Below, one piece after another: positions 1-8,694 of a stretch of DNA of 64,000 nucleotides. The DNA lies in contig JAJDXE010000005.1 in NCBI GenBank assembly GCA_022825265.1, forward strand, positions 62,001 through 126,000, given 5' to 3'. How positions within the stretch are numbered: the first letter of the stretch is position 1; each line of letters starts with the position of its first letter. The translations under genes were made by a program, and so were the position numbers. A model generated the notes under the pieces. That model worked only from the letters and a program-made list of their open reading frames with translations. It was not told the DNA's origin and made no database searches. Source of the stretch: Dehalococcoidia bacterium. Lineage in GTDB: Bacteria; Chloroflexota; Dehalococcoidia; Bin125.

Positions 1-851
1 GCTGTCGGTGATCACAACGGAGAGGATGGCGAGGTTAGTGACTTCAGCGAACGCCGCGCCGGTGTAGCTGACCTTCCCATTCTTGCTTACCTTGAAGTTG
101 TTTTCGGTGATGGTCTCTCCCTCGTGCATATAGCTCGCCCCGGCCGTTGTGAACATGGCGCGCTTGATGGGGATCGATCCGGGAGGTGGCAGCAGGCGGA
201 CGATCCCGACATGGTCTTTTTTGACGCCGTCGACAATCAGCCAGCCGCTAACCGTGCTCGTGTCGACCACGATATCTCGCTTGCCGGTCGAGACCATGCC
301 GCCGACCGACGTGGTTGGGGAGACGGGTCCGGTCAGCGACAGTGCAACTTCGTCGCCGTCCGCCCATTCGGCGTCGAAATCCCAATACAATTCGTCGTCA
401 AGATGTGCGTAGACGGTGGCGTTGCTGATGGCTAACGCGGAGTCGCCCACGTTCAGCGTGAGCGAACTGAGGGCCGTTTTCCAGGCGGTGGCCCCGCCGC
501 TGGCGAATTTGAGAGTCAGTGGGTCCCCGGAGGCCTCCGGGTAGTAATAGAACTCGCTGATCGTGTAGGTGGTGCCGGCGAAGGTAAATGTCTCTTCGTC
601 GAGCGCGTCTGAGCAGTCGTCTAGCCCAATTTCGGCGCCGCCGCAGCCGTAGTAGTCGGCGGCGACGTCGACGTCGACCGTCAGCGTGGCGGACCAGATC
701 GTCGTGGCGGACTGGGCCGCGCCGCGATCCGTCGTGGCGAACAGCGCCAGCGCTGCAACGGCGATCAGCGCTCCAGCGAGGAGGAGACGGAGCGCTAAGC
801 TAGTACAGAGGTTCGGGGGGGTGCGTTTTTCAGAATGTTCGAGGTGGTCAC
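1..851 (-). pseudogene. Secreted WSATLT-module protein, 5' frameshifted, runs off the window edge
   Basis: The minus frame from about 822 to 1 is fully open and encodes a signal-peptide core, then a WSATLTVDVDV segment and a beta-rich domain. That frame contains no ATG, GTG or TTG between its upstream TGA and a GTG over 100 codons downstream. The start equivalent to that of its paralogue at 12999-14372 is GTG 851, but it lies in another frame and reaches TAG after 20 codons. The two frames meet at a run of seven C (815-821); one extra C would restore the frame. The first ~60 codons and about 60 nt of upstream sequence resemble the paralogue. It is either a recent pseudogene, a phase-off contingency gene or an assembly indel. 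Exact function is unknown; an envelope or secreted role is inferred. Confidence 0.6.
815..821 (-). repeat. Homopolymer C7 tract (minus strand) at the frameshift point
   Basis: There are seven C on the coding strand, 30 nt inside the gene from GTG 851. The paralogue has ten C at the same place and is in frame. Homopolymer tracts near start codons are classic slippage sites. Confidence 0.8.
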
Positions 852-942
852 GTCACTGCTTCTCTCACATGGCGATCACGTAAGCAGTAGCGTAGCAAAC
901 ACCTCCGCTTCAGCGGGCGACGGTCACGCGGGCGGGCTGGAA

Positions 943-3504
943 CTAGCGAGCCAGCACCCGCCGCGAACGCCCGCCGTCCGACTGTTCGATCACCCCCGCC
1001 TCGGCCAACAGCTCGATCAGCCGCTCCGCCCGGGGCCGGCCAACCCGCATCCGGCGCTGCAACAGCGTCGCCGACACCCGCTCATACTCCCGCGCCAACT
1101 CCGTCGCCTCAGCCAGTCGAGTGTCCAGCTCCGTCCCAGCGATCGGCGCGGGCTCAACCACGATGTCCGCCTCCTCCGAGCCCTCGGCATCCAGCGCCGT
1201 CTCCAGCGTCGAGGTCAGGCTGCGCAGCTCCGCCTGCGCCGCCCGAGCCTGCGCCTCCTCGGCCGCCGTCGGCGACTCCTCGGCCAGCTCTTCGAGCGCC
1301 TCATCCAGCGAACTGCGCTCCGGCTCCGCCTGGTTGTGCGACATCCAGGACTCCAGCAGACGCTCAATCTCCGCGTCCGACACATACGCGCCCTGCACCC
1401 GGCGCGGCTTGATCGAGTCCGACGACATGTACAGCATGTCGCCGCGACCCATCAGCTTCTCCGCCCCCGCCCGATCCAGGATCACCCGGGCGTCGGTCTG
1501 CGACGTCGTCGCGAACGCGATCCGCGTGGGGAAGTTCGCCTTGATCAAGCCCGTCACCACGTCGACCGACGGCCGCTGCGTCGCGATCACCAGGTGAATC
1601 CCGACCGCGCGCGCCAGCTGCGCCAGCCGCACGATCTGTCCCTCGACCTCAGCCGCCGCCGCCATCATCATGTCGGCCAACTCGTCCAGCACCACGACCC
1701 AGTACGGCATCCGCTTGTCGATCGACGGCAGCGCGTTGTAGGCGACGATGTTGCGAGCCCTGTTCTCCTCCAGCTTGCGATAGCGGCGGTCCATCTCCGC
1801 CACCACCACGCCCAGCACCGAGACCACTTCATCCGGCTCGGTCACGACATGCGAGAAGGCCAGGTGCGGCGCCGTTCCGTAGTTGGTCAACTCCACCCGC
1901 TTCGGGTCGACCAGGATCAGCCGCACCTCCTCCGGCGACTTCTGCATCAGCAGCGAGGAGATGATCGTGTTGATGCAGACCGACTTGCCCGACCCGGTCG
2001 CCCCGGCGATCAGCACATGCGGCATCCGCGTCAGGTCGGCGATCACCGGATTGCCGGTCACGTCGCGGCCCAGCGCAATCGGCAGCCCGCCCTGCGCCGC
2101 CTGCTGATTGAACTCCTCGGACTCGATCAGCCCTCGCAGCGCCACGATCCGCGTATCCGCATTCGGCACCTCGACCCCGACGATCGGCTGTCCCGGCACC
2201 GGCGCCTCGATCCGAATCGACGGCGCAGCCAGCGCCAGCGCCAGGTCGTCGGCCAGCCGCGTAATCCGGTTGACCCGCACCCGGGTCCGCGAGACCTCCT
2301 CCGTCTGCATGATCTGCTGACCGTGCTCGTCCAGCAGCGGAGCGCCCGACTCATCCCTGGCCGGCGTCAGGCGAGTCTTCACTTCCCAGCCCGGCTCAAC
2401 CCCGAACTGGGTGATCGCCGGCCCTTCGTTGATCTGCGTCACGCTGGCGTCGACGCCAAATGAAGCCAGGGTCTGCTCAATGATCCGGGCCTGGTCCTCT
2501 GCGATGGAACGCAGCGTGGCCGCCGGATCCTCATCCAGCAGGCTGATCGGCGGCAGCCGCCAGCCGTCGGCCGCAGTCCGATCAAGCGTCCGCAGCGTCG
2601 AGGGAGGAGCGGCGGCGACGTTCGGCGCCGGCGTGCTCGGTGGCTGCTCGACCGCCGCTTCCGGCTCTTCCTCAACCGACTCCGCCATCGGCGGCCAGGC
2701 AGGTTCCTCCGCCACTGGCGGCACAGGAGTAGGTGGGTTTGCCACAGCGACTGGAGGCTGATGTTGTTGCTGCGGTGGGTCTCCGCGCGACTCTCTCCAC
2801 TGATCGCCAATCACGCCAATGGCCAACCGCAGCTCGCGACCAGCCCAGCGGATTGCCGCCCAGATCGCGTAGAGCAAGGCGACGAACCCGCGCCCGGCGG
2901 CGCGAGCCATCGCCGCCAGGACGCCGGGACCTTTGTCTCTGATCTCGCGTCCGGCATAGCGCAGCGACGCTTCCAATCCGCGCCCGGCCGCATTGGCGAG
3001 ACTCTGAGCCGCCGATGGCGCGATCAGGACGAACGCTCCGACCAGACCGATCAGGATCAGACCCCAGCCCACCGGCGAATCGAGCCATCCTCCGACCTGG
3101 CCGCCCGCGCCATAACGCGCCAGCGAGACGCCGCCCAGCGACGCATCCGGCGTGATCGCCCCGGCGATCCCCCAGAGCGCAAGCGCTGCCAGTCCGACGC
3201 CGCTGCTCTGGCGGATCAGACGTCGATCCTGGCGCACCGTCGAGCGCACTCGCTGGATGCCGGCCAGCACGCCGAACACCGCCACCACCGCCGCCAACAG
3301 ATACGCGCCGCCGCCGAACCAGTGGACGACCACTTCGCGCTGGTCGCCGAACGGCAGAGACGCCATCGTGACCCAGACCGCGAACACCGTGGCCACGGTC
3401 ACGATCAACGATCCGGCGACCAGTCCGCCGTGCTCGGAAATCCAGAGGGTGATGCGATCGGGCAGCGCCCGCTTGGTCCGGCTAGAGGCCGCGCGTCTCG
3501 ACAT
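943..3504 (-). CDS. ftsK: DNA translocase FtsK/SpoIIIE
   Basis: This is the chromosome-dimer and septum DNA pump of the inner membrane. The 853 residues have about four hydrophobic segments in residues 25-190, a Pro/Glu-rich linker (about 250-310), the ATPase domain with Walker A GATGSGKSV near residue 500 and Walker B VVVLDELADMM near 605, an ATQRP segment, and a C-terminal gamma winged helix (RRMRVGRPRAERLIELL) from about 790 that would read KOPS-like DNA motifs. It lies 41 bp downstream of rnj on the same strand and is probably co-transcribed. Length is normal for the family. Confidence 0.95.
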   Translation of the reverse strand: MSRRAASSRTKRALPDRITLWISEHGGLVAGSLIVTVATVFAVWVTMASLPFGDQREVVVHWFGGGAYLLAAVVAVFGVLAGIQRVRSTVRQDRRLIRQSSGVGLAALALWGIAGAITPDASLGGVSLARYGAGGQVGGWLDSPVGWGLILIGLVGAFVLIAPSAAQSLANAAGRGLEASLRYAGREIRDKGPGVLAAMARAAGRGFVALLYAIWAAIRWAGRELRLAIGVIGDQWRESRGDPPQQQHQPPVAVANPPTPVPPVAEEPAWPPMAESVEEEPEAAVEQPPSTPAPNVAAAPPSTLRTLDRTAADGWRLPPISLLDEDPAATLRSIAEDQARIIEQTLASFGVDASVTQINEGPAITQFGVEPGWEVKTRLTPARDESGAPLLDEHGQQIMQTEEVSRTRVRVNRITRLADDLALALAAPSIRIEAPVPGQPIVGVEVPNADTRIVALRGLIESEEFNQQAAQGGLPIALGRDVTGNPVIADLTRMPHVLIAGATGSGKSVCINTIISSLLMQKSPEEVRLILVDPKRVELTNYGTAPHLAFSHVVTEPDEVVSVLGVVVAEMDRRYRKLEENRARNIVAYNALPSIDKRMPYWVVVLDELADMMMAAAAEVEGQIVRLAQLARAVGIHLVIATQRPSVDVVTGLIKANFPTRIAFATTSQTDARVILDRAGAEKLMGRGDMLYMSSDSIKPRRVQGAYVSDAEIERLLESWMSHNQAEPERSSLDEALEELAEESPTAAEEAQARAAQAELRSLTSTLETALDAEGSEEADIVVEPAPIAGTELDTRLAEATELAREYERVSATLLQRRMRVGRPRAERLIELLAEAGVIEQSDGGRSRRVLAR

Positions 3505-3545
3505 ACATCAGTTCATCTACCCGTGGACAGGTCGGATGCTGCCAA

Positions 3546-5231
3546 TCAGACCTGTACCGCCACCACTACCACCATAGGACGTTGCCGCGTCTCGCGTCGA
3601 AGGTAGGCTGAAACTTCCTGCTGGACCTGGCGCTGGCGCTTGTCCCAGGGCGCCGGACGATTCGCGTTGGCTCTCGACTTCAACACATCGCGAGCTACCT
3701 GTGAGGCCCCTGACTTGAGGCTGTTCGCCGCGTGGATCTCGGCGAATCCGCGCGCCGCGACCTCAATCTCGCCGGACAACTCGCCGGTCTCTTCATCGAT
3801 CGGCACGGCGACCAACAAGAACCCGTCTCCGGCCAGCTTCTGCCGATCGCGGATGATCGCGCGGTCGACACCGCCGACGTTCATGCCGTCGACATAGACG
3901 TACTCGGCCGGCACCTGGTCGACCACTTCGGATCGGTCGGCTGTCAGTTCGAGCACGTCGCCGTCGAGCAGAATGTGGCGCTCGTCGTCGGCGACGCCCA
4001 TCGATTCGGCCAGCTTCGAGTGAATCACCAGGTGTCGATACTCGCCGTGGATCGGGACGAATGCCTGCGGCTCAGTCAGCGAGATGACCGTCTTCAACTC
4101 TTCCTGCGCTGCGTGCCCCCGGACGTGGACGTGTTCGTGTCCGGAGCCGACCGAGAGCACCTCGACGCCGCGCCGGTAGAGGTTGTTAATCGTGTTGTTG
4201 ACCGCCGATTCGTTGCCAGGAATCGGCGAGGACGAGAGCACCACTGTGTCGCCGGGCTTGAGATTGACCTCGCGGTGCGAGCCGGTCGCCATTCTTGATA
4301 GCGCCGCCATCGGCTCGCCCTGCGCGCCGGTGCAGATGACCACCGTGTTCTCGTCATGGGCGGACCCGAGGTCGGTGATTGGCCGCAGGCGTCGATCATC
4401 GGTCCGCACGTAGCCGAGGTCGCGCGACATGTCGATGTTCTTCTCCATCGAGCGGCCGGTCGCGTAGACCACGCGACCGGATTCGTCGGCGGCGTCGATG
4501 ATCTGCTGGATCCGTGCGATCTGCGAGGCGAAGGTTGCGATGATCACCCGTCCCGGCGCGGTGAGCAGAATCTGTTCCAGCGCGTCGCCGACCACCGTCT
4601 CCGACGGCGTCACGCCGGACTTGTCCGCGTAGGTCGAGTCCGAGCAGAGCAGGCGCACGCCCTCCTGGCCGTAGGCAGCGAGCTGTTGCAGGTCGGTCGG
4701 TTCCGACATCACCGGTGTGTGGTCGATCTTGAAGTCGCCGGTGTGAACGACGAGGCCCGCCGGCGTGCGCAGGGCGATGCCGAAGGCGTCGGGAATCGAG
4801 TGCGCGACGGGGAAGAACTCGGCCGTCATCGTGCCGAAATCGAAGACTGAGCCGCTGCCCGCCTCGATCATCTTCGCGTCCAGGATTCCCGTCTCCTCCA
4901 GCCGCCAGCCGATCAGTCCCAGCGCCAACGGCGAGGCGTAGATCGGCGCCTGGAGCTGCGGGATCAGGAAGCGCAGTGCGCCGATGTGATCCTCGTGGCC
5001 ATGCGTGATCAGGTAGCCGCGCAGCTTGTCGCGACGTTCGAGCACATAGGTGGCGTCGGGAATGATGTAGTCCACGCCGTGCATATCGTCCGAGGGAAAG
5101 AGCAGGCCGGCATCGACGACGACCATGTCCTCGGCCGTCTCGTAGACCATCATGTTGCGCCCGATCTCGCCCAGCCCACCCAACGGCACGACGCGCAAGG
5201 CGTCCTCGGCTATATCGGACACGTCTGCCAC
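3546..5231 (-). CDS. rnj: Ribonuclease J
   Basis: This is a metallo-beta-lactamase/beta-CASP ribonuclease of 561 residues acting in mRNA decay and rRNA maturation by 5'-3' exo- and endonuclease activity. The zinc motif HGHEDHIG is at residues 77-84, with HTGDFKID further on, and the C-terminal RNase J domain ends in a short Val-rich tail. The N-terminus LRVVPLGGLGEIGRNMMVY is the family's typical start. It is the first gene of an rnj-ftsK pair; the uracil-DNA glycosylase gene lies 36 bp upstream on the same strand. Confidence 0.95.
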   Translation of the reverse strand: MADVSDIAEDALRVVPLGGLGEIGRNMMVYETAEDMVVVDAGLLFPSDDMHGVDYIIPDATYVLERRDKLRGYLITHGHEDHIGALRFLIPQLQAPIYASPLALGLIGWRLEETGILDAKMIEAGSGSVFDFGTMTAEFFPVAHSIPDAFGIALRTPAGLVVHTGDFKIDHTPVMSEPTDLQQLAAYGQEGVRLLCSDSTYADKSGVTPSETVVGDALEQILLTAPGRVIIATFASQIARIQQIIDAADESGRVVYATGRSMEKNIDMSRDLGYVRTDDRRLRPITDLGSAHDENTVVICTGAQGEPMAALSRMATGSHREVNLKPGDTVVLSSSPIPGNESAVNNTINNLYRRGVEVLSVGSGHEHVHVRGHAAQEELKTVISLTEPQAFVPIHGEYRHLVIHSKLAESMGVADDERHILLDGDVLELTADRSEVVDQVPAEYVYVDGMNVGGVDRAIIRDRQKLAGDGFLLVAVPIDEETGELSGEIEVAARGFAEIHAANSLKSGASQVARDVLKSRANANRPAPWDKRQRQVQQEVSAYLRRETRQRPMVVVVAVQV

Positions 5232-5267
5232 GGCTTCCTCACTCTGCTTCGTTCCGTTGCGGTGTTG

Positions 5268-5906
5268 CTATAGCAGTGATCGTTGTGAATCGTCATCCTC
5301 GGCCGGCGGACCATGCGTGTGGCCGACCCGGACCGGCACGACCTCGGGCCGCTCTGCGTTCGCCAGCAGCGGCGGAATGATGGCGAAGTCCTGGCGCATG
5401 GTCGACATCAGGTTCGAGTTCCTGAGCGCTGCGGCCGGGTGGTAGACGGGCAGGATCAGCCAGGGACCGGCCTGGAAGGGTTGGCCGCGGGCCTCGCCCA
5501 TCTTCGCGTTGGGGAGGAAGTACTGCGTGGCGAAGCGGCCCAGCAGGACGATCAGCTTGGGCCGAATGCCCTCGATCTGTTCGCGCAGGTAGACCTCGCA
5601 GCAACTGATCTCGTCGGGCATCGGGTCGCGATTGCTCGGGGGCCGACACTTGATCACATTGGCGACGAACACATCGGGCCGCTGGAATCCGATTTCGCCC
5701 AGCAGCTCGTCCAGTAGTTGACCCGCGCGTCCGACGAAGGGCAGCCCCTGCTGATCCTCGTTGGCGCCGGGCGCTTCGCCGATGAACATCAGCTCGGCGT
5801 TGGGATCGCCGTTGCCGGGCACGGTCTGCGTGCGACCCTCGTGCAACCGACACGCGGTGCAACCGGCGATCTTCGCGTTCAGCAGTTCCAGTAGCTGAGC
5901 ATCCAC
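5268..5906 (-). CDS. Type-4 uracil-DNA glycosylase (4Fe-4S)
   Basis: This enzyme removes uracil from DNA, starting base excision repair. The 212 residues carry GEAPGANEDQQG (motif A), a Y-H-P segment near the C-terminus (VYHPAAALRN), and four cysteines fit to hold the 4Fe-4S cluster: the CTAC pair at residues 16-19, one in IKCRPP and one in EISCCEVYL. Length matches the thermophile-type UdgA family (about 200). It sits just upstream of rnj, and a shared transcript is possible. Confidence 0.93.
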   Translation of the reverse strand: MDAQLLELLNAKIAGCTACRLHEGRTQTVPGNGDPNAELMFIGEAPGANEDQQGLPFVGRAGQLLDELLGEIGFQRPDVFVANVIKCRPPSNRDPMPDEISCCEVYLREQIEGIRPKLIVLLGRFATQYFLPNAKMGEARGQPFQAGPWLILPVYHPAAALRNSNLMSTMRQDFAIIPPLLANAERPEVVPVRVGHTHGPPAEDDDSQRSLL

Positions 5907-6041
5907 GGCGTCAGTCTACGACCACGGTGGTTTGCGACTCAGATTTCCGATTTCGGGCTCTTGGCGGAGAAATTCTGGCCGAAATGCCCGGATTTGCTGC
6001 TGTGGACTGAGGATTGTGCTGCGAGGTGTTCAGGTTTGTCT

Positions 6042-6081
6042 AGATTTGTCCAGATTCTTCTCGATTGGTCTGGATTCTTCC
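6042..6081. repeat. Two tandem 20-bp imperfect direct repeats
   Basis: Units agatttgtccagattcttct and cgattggtctggattcttcc lie side by side, and a half-unit caggtttgtc precedes them. The 20-bp period is two helical turns. They lie about 140 bp upstream of the udg start on the opposite strand. Function is unknown; a protein-binding array is one option. Confidence 0.55.
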
Positions 6082-6249
6082 CGACTATTCCGCGGAATTC
6101 CGGGCCAATCCAGGCGAGTCCAGGTGTCTGGTTGAGTGTTGCGACGGTCATCGTGGACGCTCCGGTGCGTTGCGGTTTGTCGAGCGTTGGCGATTATATG
6201 CAGATGAATGTTCTGAGGTGAGGCGTGCTGTGTCGGGGGCAACAGGGGC

Positions 6250-6304
6250 GTGTGGGGACCCTCACCCCAGCCCTCTCCCAGAGGGAGAGGGGACCGGAGC
6301 GAGA
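6250..6304 (+). repeat. GC-rich palindromic element, divergent copy (A)
   Basis: It contains a perfect 9-bp stem ccctctccc/gggagaggg with a 3-nt loop (6271-6291), followed by a ggagcgagaggg arm. It resembles the elements at 16185, 34551, 36690, 40391 and 45173 but is more diverged. It lies just 3' of tatC and may act as its terminator. Confidence 0.55.
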
Positions 6305-6316
6305 GGGAATGGAGGG

Positions 6317-7252
6317 CTAGGCGGGCTGGCCTTCGGGCTCGTCATCTTCGTCGTCGAGGTCGGACTCGATCACCGGGATCACGGTGCGGTTCTCGACGAG
6401 CCGGACGAGCACCACTCCGAGGACGTAGAGGCCGAGCGTGGGCACCGCGACGAAGGTCTGGGTGACCGGGTCGATCGAGGGCGTGATCAGCGCGGCGAGC
6501 AGGAACGAGCCGATGATCGCCCAGCGCCACATACCGAGCAGCTTCTTTGAGGTGACGAGGCCAATCGCTCCGAGGCCCATCAGGAAGAGCGGCAGCTCGA
6601 AGACGATGCCGGTCCAGATCACGAAGCGGGTCAGCATGTCGATGTAGTTGTTGATTCTGACCTGGGGGTCGGCGATGTCCTGGCCGAAGTTGAGCAGGAA
6701 GGAGAGCGCCGGCGGCCAGCCGATGAAGAAGGCGAACGCGCCGCCGCAGGCGAAGGCGATCGTCGCCATGCCGACGATCGGCATGATCCACTTCTGCTCG
6801 GCGCGGGTCAGTCCGGGATGGATGAAGGCGTAGATCTGATAGACGATCACCGGCATCGCCCCGGCCAGACCGAGCATCAGCGAGATCTTGATGTAGGCCC
6901 CGATGAAGCCGAGCAGCTCGGTGTAAATCGGTCGGAACTCGGGCAGCGCCTCGCGGCCGGGCTCGAGCAGGAAATCGAGGATGGTCGAAGCGAAGACGAG
7001 GGCGAGCACGGTCGTCAGGACCATGGTCAGCACGGCGACGGTCAGTCGCTGGCGAATCTCATTAAGGTGTTCGCCCAGGGTGAGTTCGGCGCCCTCGGGA
7101 TCGTCGGGCGGCGCGCCCGGAGGCATCCCCGGGGGCAGATCGTCGCCCATGCCCTCGTCGACCACGTCGAGGTCTTCGGCGACGACATCGAGTTCCGAGA
7201 GGTCGGGCGGTTCCGGCAGCTCGGACGGCGAGGGGACTGGTCGGGAGGCCAT
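6317..7252 (-). CDS. tatC: Sec-independent translocase subunit TatC
   Basis: This is the multi-spanning receptor of the twin-arginine export pathway, which moves folded proteins across the inner membrane. The 311 residues have an unusual acidic, proline-rich extension of about 55 residues before the family start motif LTLGEHLNEIRQRL, six hydrophobic segments, and an acidic Glu/Asp C-tail. A later start at MGDDLPPG would shorten the extension, but no ribosome site clearly decides this. It lies 60 bp downstream of the tatA/B-like gene, the usual partner. Confidence 0.93.
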   Translation of the reverse strand: MASRPVPSPSELPEPPDLSELDVVAEDLDVVDEGMGDDLPPGMPPGAPPDDPEGAELTLGEHLNEIRQRLTVAVLTMVLTTVLALVFASTILDFLLEPGREALPEFRPIYTELLGFIGAYIKISLMLGLAGAMPVIVYQIYAFIHPGLTRAEQKWIMPIVGMATIAFACGGAFAFFIGWPPALSFLLNFGQDIADPQVRINNYIDMLTRFVIWTGIVFELPLFLMGLGAIGLVTSKKLLGMWRWAIIGSFLLAALITPSIDPVTQTFVAVPTLGLYVLGVVLVRLVENRTVIPVIESDLDDEDDEPEGQPA

Positions 7253-7312
7253 TAGCAGCCAGCCAGTCGTCGTGAACGCAGCCGTGAAGCGCAGAACAGC
7301 ATGACGGGAGCG

Positions 7313-7882
7313 CTACTGGGCATCGCGATCGAGATCGCGACGTCGGCGGTTGAGCGAGATCACGTTGGACGGACGCGCGGGCTCGGCGGTATCCGCCGCC
7401 TCGGCATCGCCTGCGCCGGCGGTTGCGGCGGCGACCTTGCGCGGGCGGACCACCGGTCGACGCCTGCGTACGCGTCTCACCTGGCGCTGCTCTTGCTGCT
7501 GTTCTTCGTCAGAGTCCTCGGTCGTTGCTGTCGATGTTGAAGACTCCGCTGTTCCACCATCGCGAGCCGCCTCGATCGCTTCCTCGGTCATCACTTCGGC
7601 ATCGCGCACTGCGCCGCGGACATCGGCTTCGGCCTGTTCGAGATCGGCCCGGATATCGGCGTCGATCTGCTGCAGTTCGAAGCGCTGTTCAATCAGCTCT
7701 TCGCGGACCTCCTCGAAGTCGGTCAGGTACTCGTCGCGGAAATCGCGGGCGTACTCGCGCAGCTCGCGGATCGCGCGGCCGAACTGTCCCGCGATCTCGG
7801 GCAGCTTGCCCGGCCCGAAGATCACTGCCGCCAGCAGCAGCACGACCAGGATTTCTGGGATTCCGACGCCGAAGATGTTCAT
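7313..7882 (-). CDS. tatB: Twin-arginine translocase TatA/TatB-like protein
   Basis: The start MNIFGVGIPEILVVLLLAAV leads into FGPGKLPEI, which is the single transmembrane helix plus hinge of TatA/B proteins. An amphipathic region and a long charged coiled coil (residues 30-120) follow, then an Arg-rich tail (RRVRRRRPVVRPRK). At 189 residues it is longer than most TatA (about 80) and closer to TatB, so the symbol is tentative. It pairs with tatC directly downstream. Confidence 0.82.
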   Translation of the reverse strand: MNIFGVGIPEILVVLLLAAVIFGPGKLPEIAGQFGRAIRELREYARDFRDEYLTDFEEVREELIEQRFELQQIDADIRADLEQAEADVRGAVRDAEVMTEEAIEAARDGGTAESSTSTATTEDSDEEQQQEQRQVRRVRRRRPVVRPRKVAAATAGAGDAEAADTAEPARPSNVISLNRRRRDLDRDAQ

Positions 7883-7954
7883 CGGCAGTCAGCGTACCCG
7901 ATTACAGAGGGATCGCCGTGTTGGTAAGACCCGCTCACCGTAACGGTGGAGAGC

Positions 7955-8212
7955 CTATTCGTCCGAGACGCCCTTGGAGACCAGGAAGTCGATCGCGTCC
8001 TGCACCGTGCCGATTCCTTCGGCGTCCTCGTCCGAGATCTCCAGGTCGGGCACCTCGTCGCGGAACTCGTCCTCGAAGGACATGATCAGCTCGACCAGGT
8101 CGAGCGAGTCAGCGCCCAGGTCGTCGACGAACGACGCTTCCGGATTGACGTCGTCGGGGTCGGCCGACAGTTGGTCGACGATGATGTCCTTGATCCGATC
8201 AAACAGGGCCAT
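7955..8212 (-). CDS. acpP: Acyl carrier protein
   Basis: This carries growing acyl chains in type II fatty acid synthesis. The 85 residues contain the [16 protein letters not shown] helix with Ser36 as the phosphopantetheine site, an acidic helix II and the expected length. It is downstream of nusB and fabD in a minus-strand cluster, so it shares context with malonyl transfer. Confidence 0.96.
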   Translation of the reverse strand: MALFDRIKDIIVDQLSADPDDVNPEASFVDDLGADSLDLVELIMSFEDEFRDEVPDLEISDEDAEGIGTVQDAIDFLVSKGVSDE

Positions 8213-8226
8213 ACTGCTTCCTCCAA

Positions 8227-8694
8227 CTACTCCGCAGTCCCAGCCTGCAGACGGTTCCGTGTGACCGTGCCCAGGACGCCGCTGACGAATCGGCGACTGC
8301 CATCGTCGCCGAATCGCTTGGCCAGCGACACCGCCTGTCGGACGGCGGTGTTCGGGCGTACCGAGCCATTATCGAAGAGCATTTCAAACAGCGCAATGCG
8401 CAGGATTGTCAAGTCGACCAATGCGATCTGATCGAGCGGCAACCGATCGGCCAGGTTGTCGATCAGTGCATCGAGCTCTTCGCGGCGATTGATCACCCCG
8501 CCGACGAGTACGGCAGCGCGCTGAGCCTTGTCGTCCGACATCGGGACATCTTCGTGAGATCGCTGCAGCGCGGTCGTGGCCGGTCTGATGCCGAACTCGG
8601 CCTCGAAGAGCGCACAGAAGGCGCGGACCCTGGCGTTGTCCTCCGCGTCGGGGCGAATCCTCGGCGTCGTAGCCCGTCTGCCGCTAGCCGCCAA
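8227..8694 (-). CDS. nusB: Transcription antitermination factor NusB
   Basis: This is an all-helical RNA-binding factor that with NusE supports antitermination of rRNA operons. The 155 residues include a [19 protein letters not shown] stretch and [25 protein letters not shown], the conserved C-terminal half. The N-terminal RRxAR motif is weakened. It overlaps the 3' end of fabD by 11 bp, suggesting coupling, and is 14 bp upstream of acpP. Confidence 0.9.
   Translation of the reverse strand: MAASGRRATTPRIRPDAEDNARVRAFCALFEAEFGIRPATTALQRSHEDVPMSDDKAQRAAVLVGGVINRREELDALIDNLADRLPLDQIALVDLTILRIALFEMLFDNGSVRPNTAVRQAVSLAKRFGDDGSRRFVSGVLGTVTRNRLQAGTAE

Larger units (their letters stand above)
5907..6316. 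other. 410-bp intergenic region, no convincing gene
   Basis: The region lies between udg and tatC, both on the minus strand. Short frames exist on both strands but none shows family motifs or a good ribosome site. The middle is visibly less GC-rich than the flanks. It holds a 20-bp tandem repeat (6042-6081) and a palindromic GC element near tatC. It should contain the udg promoter and the tatC terminator. Confidence 0.6.

Noticed and set aside
835..2463. 542-codon plus-strand frame opposite ftsK
   Set aside because: Arg/His/Pro-rich shadow frame of a clear ftsK gene, without any family motif or ribosome site.
2761..3606. 281-codon plus-strand frame opposite the ftsK 5' end and rnj 3' end
   Set aside because: Shadow frame; composition typical of the antisense of GC-rich genes.
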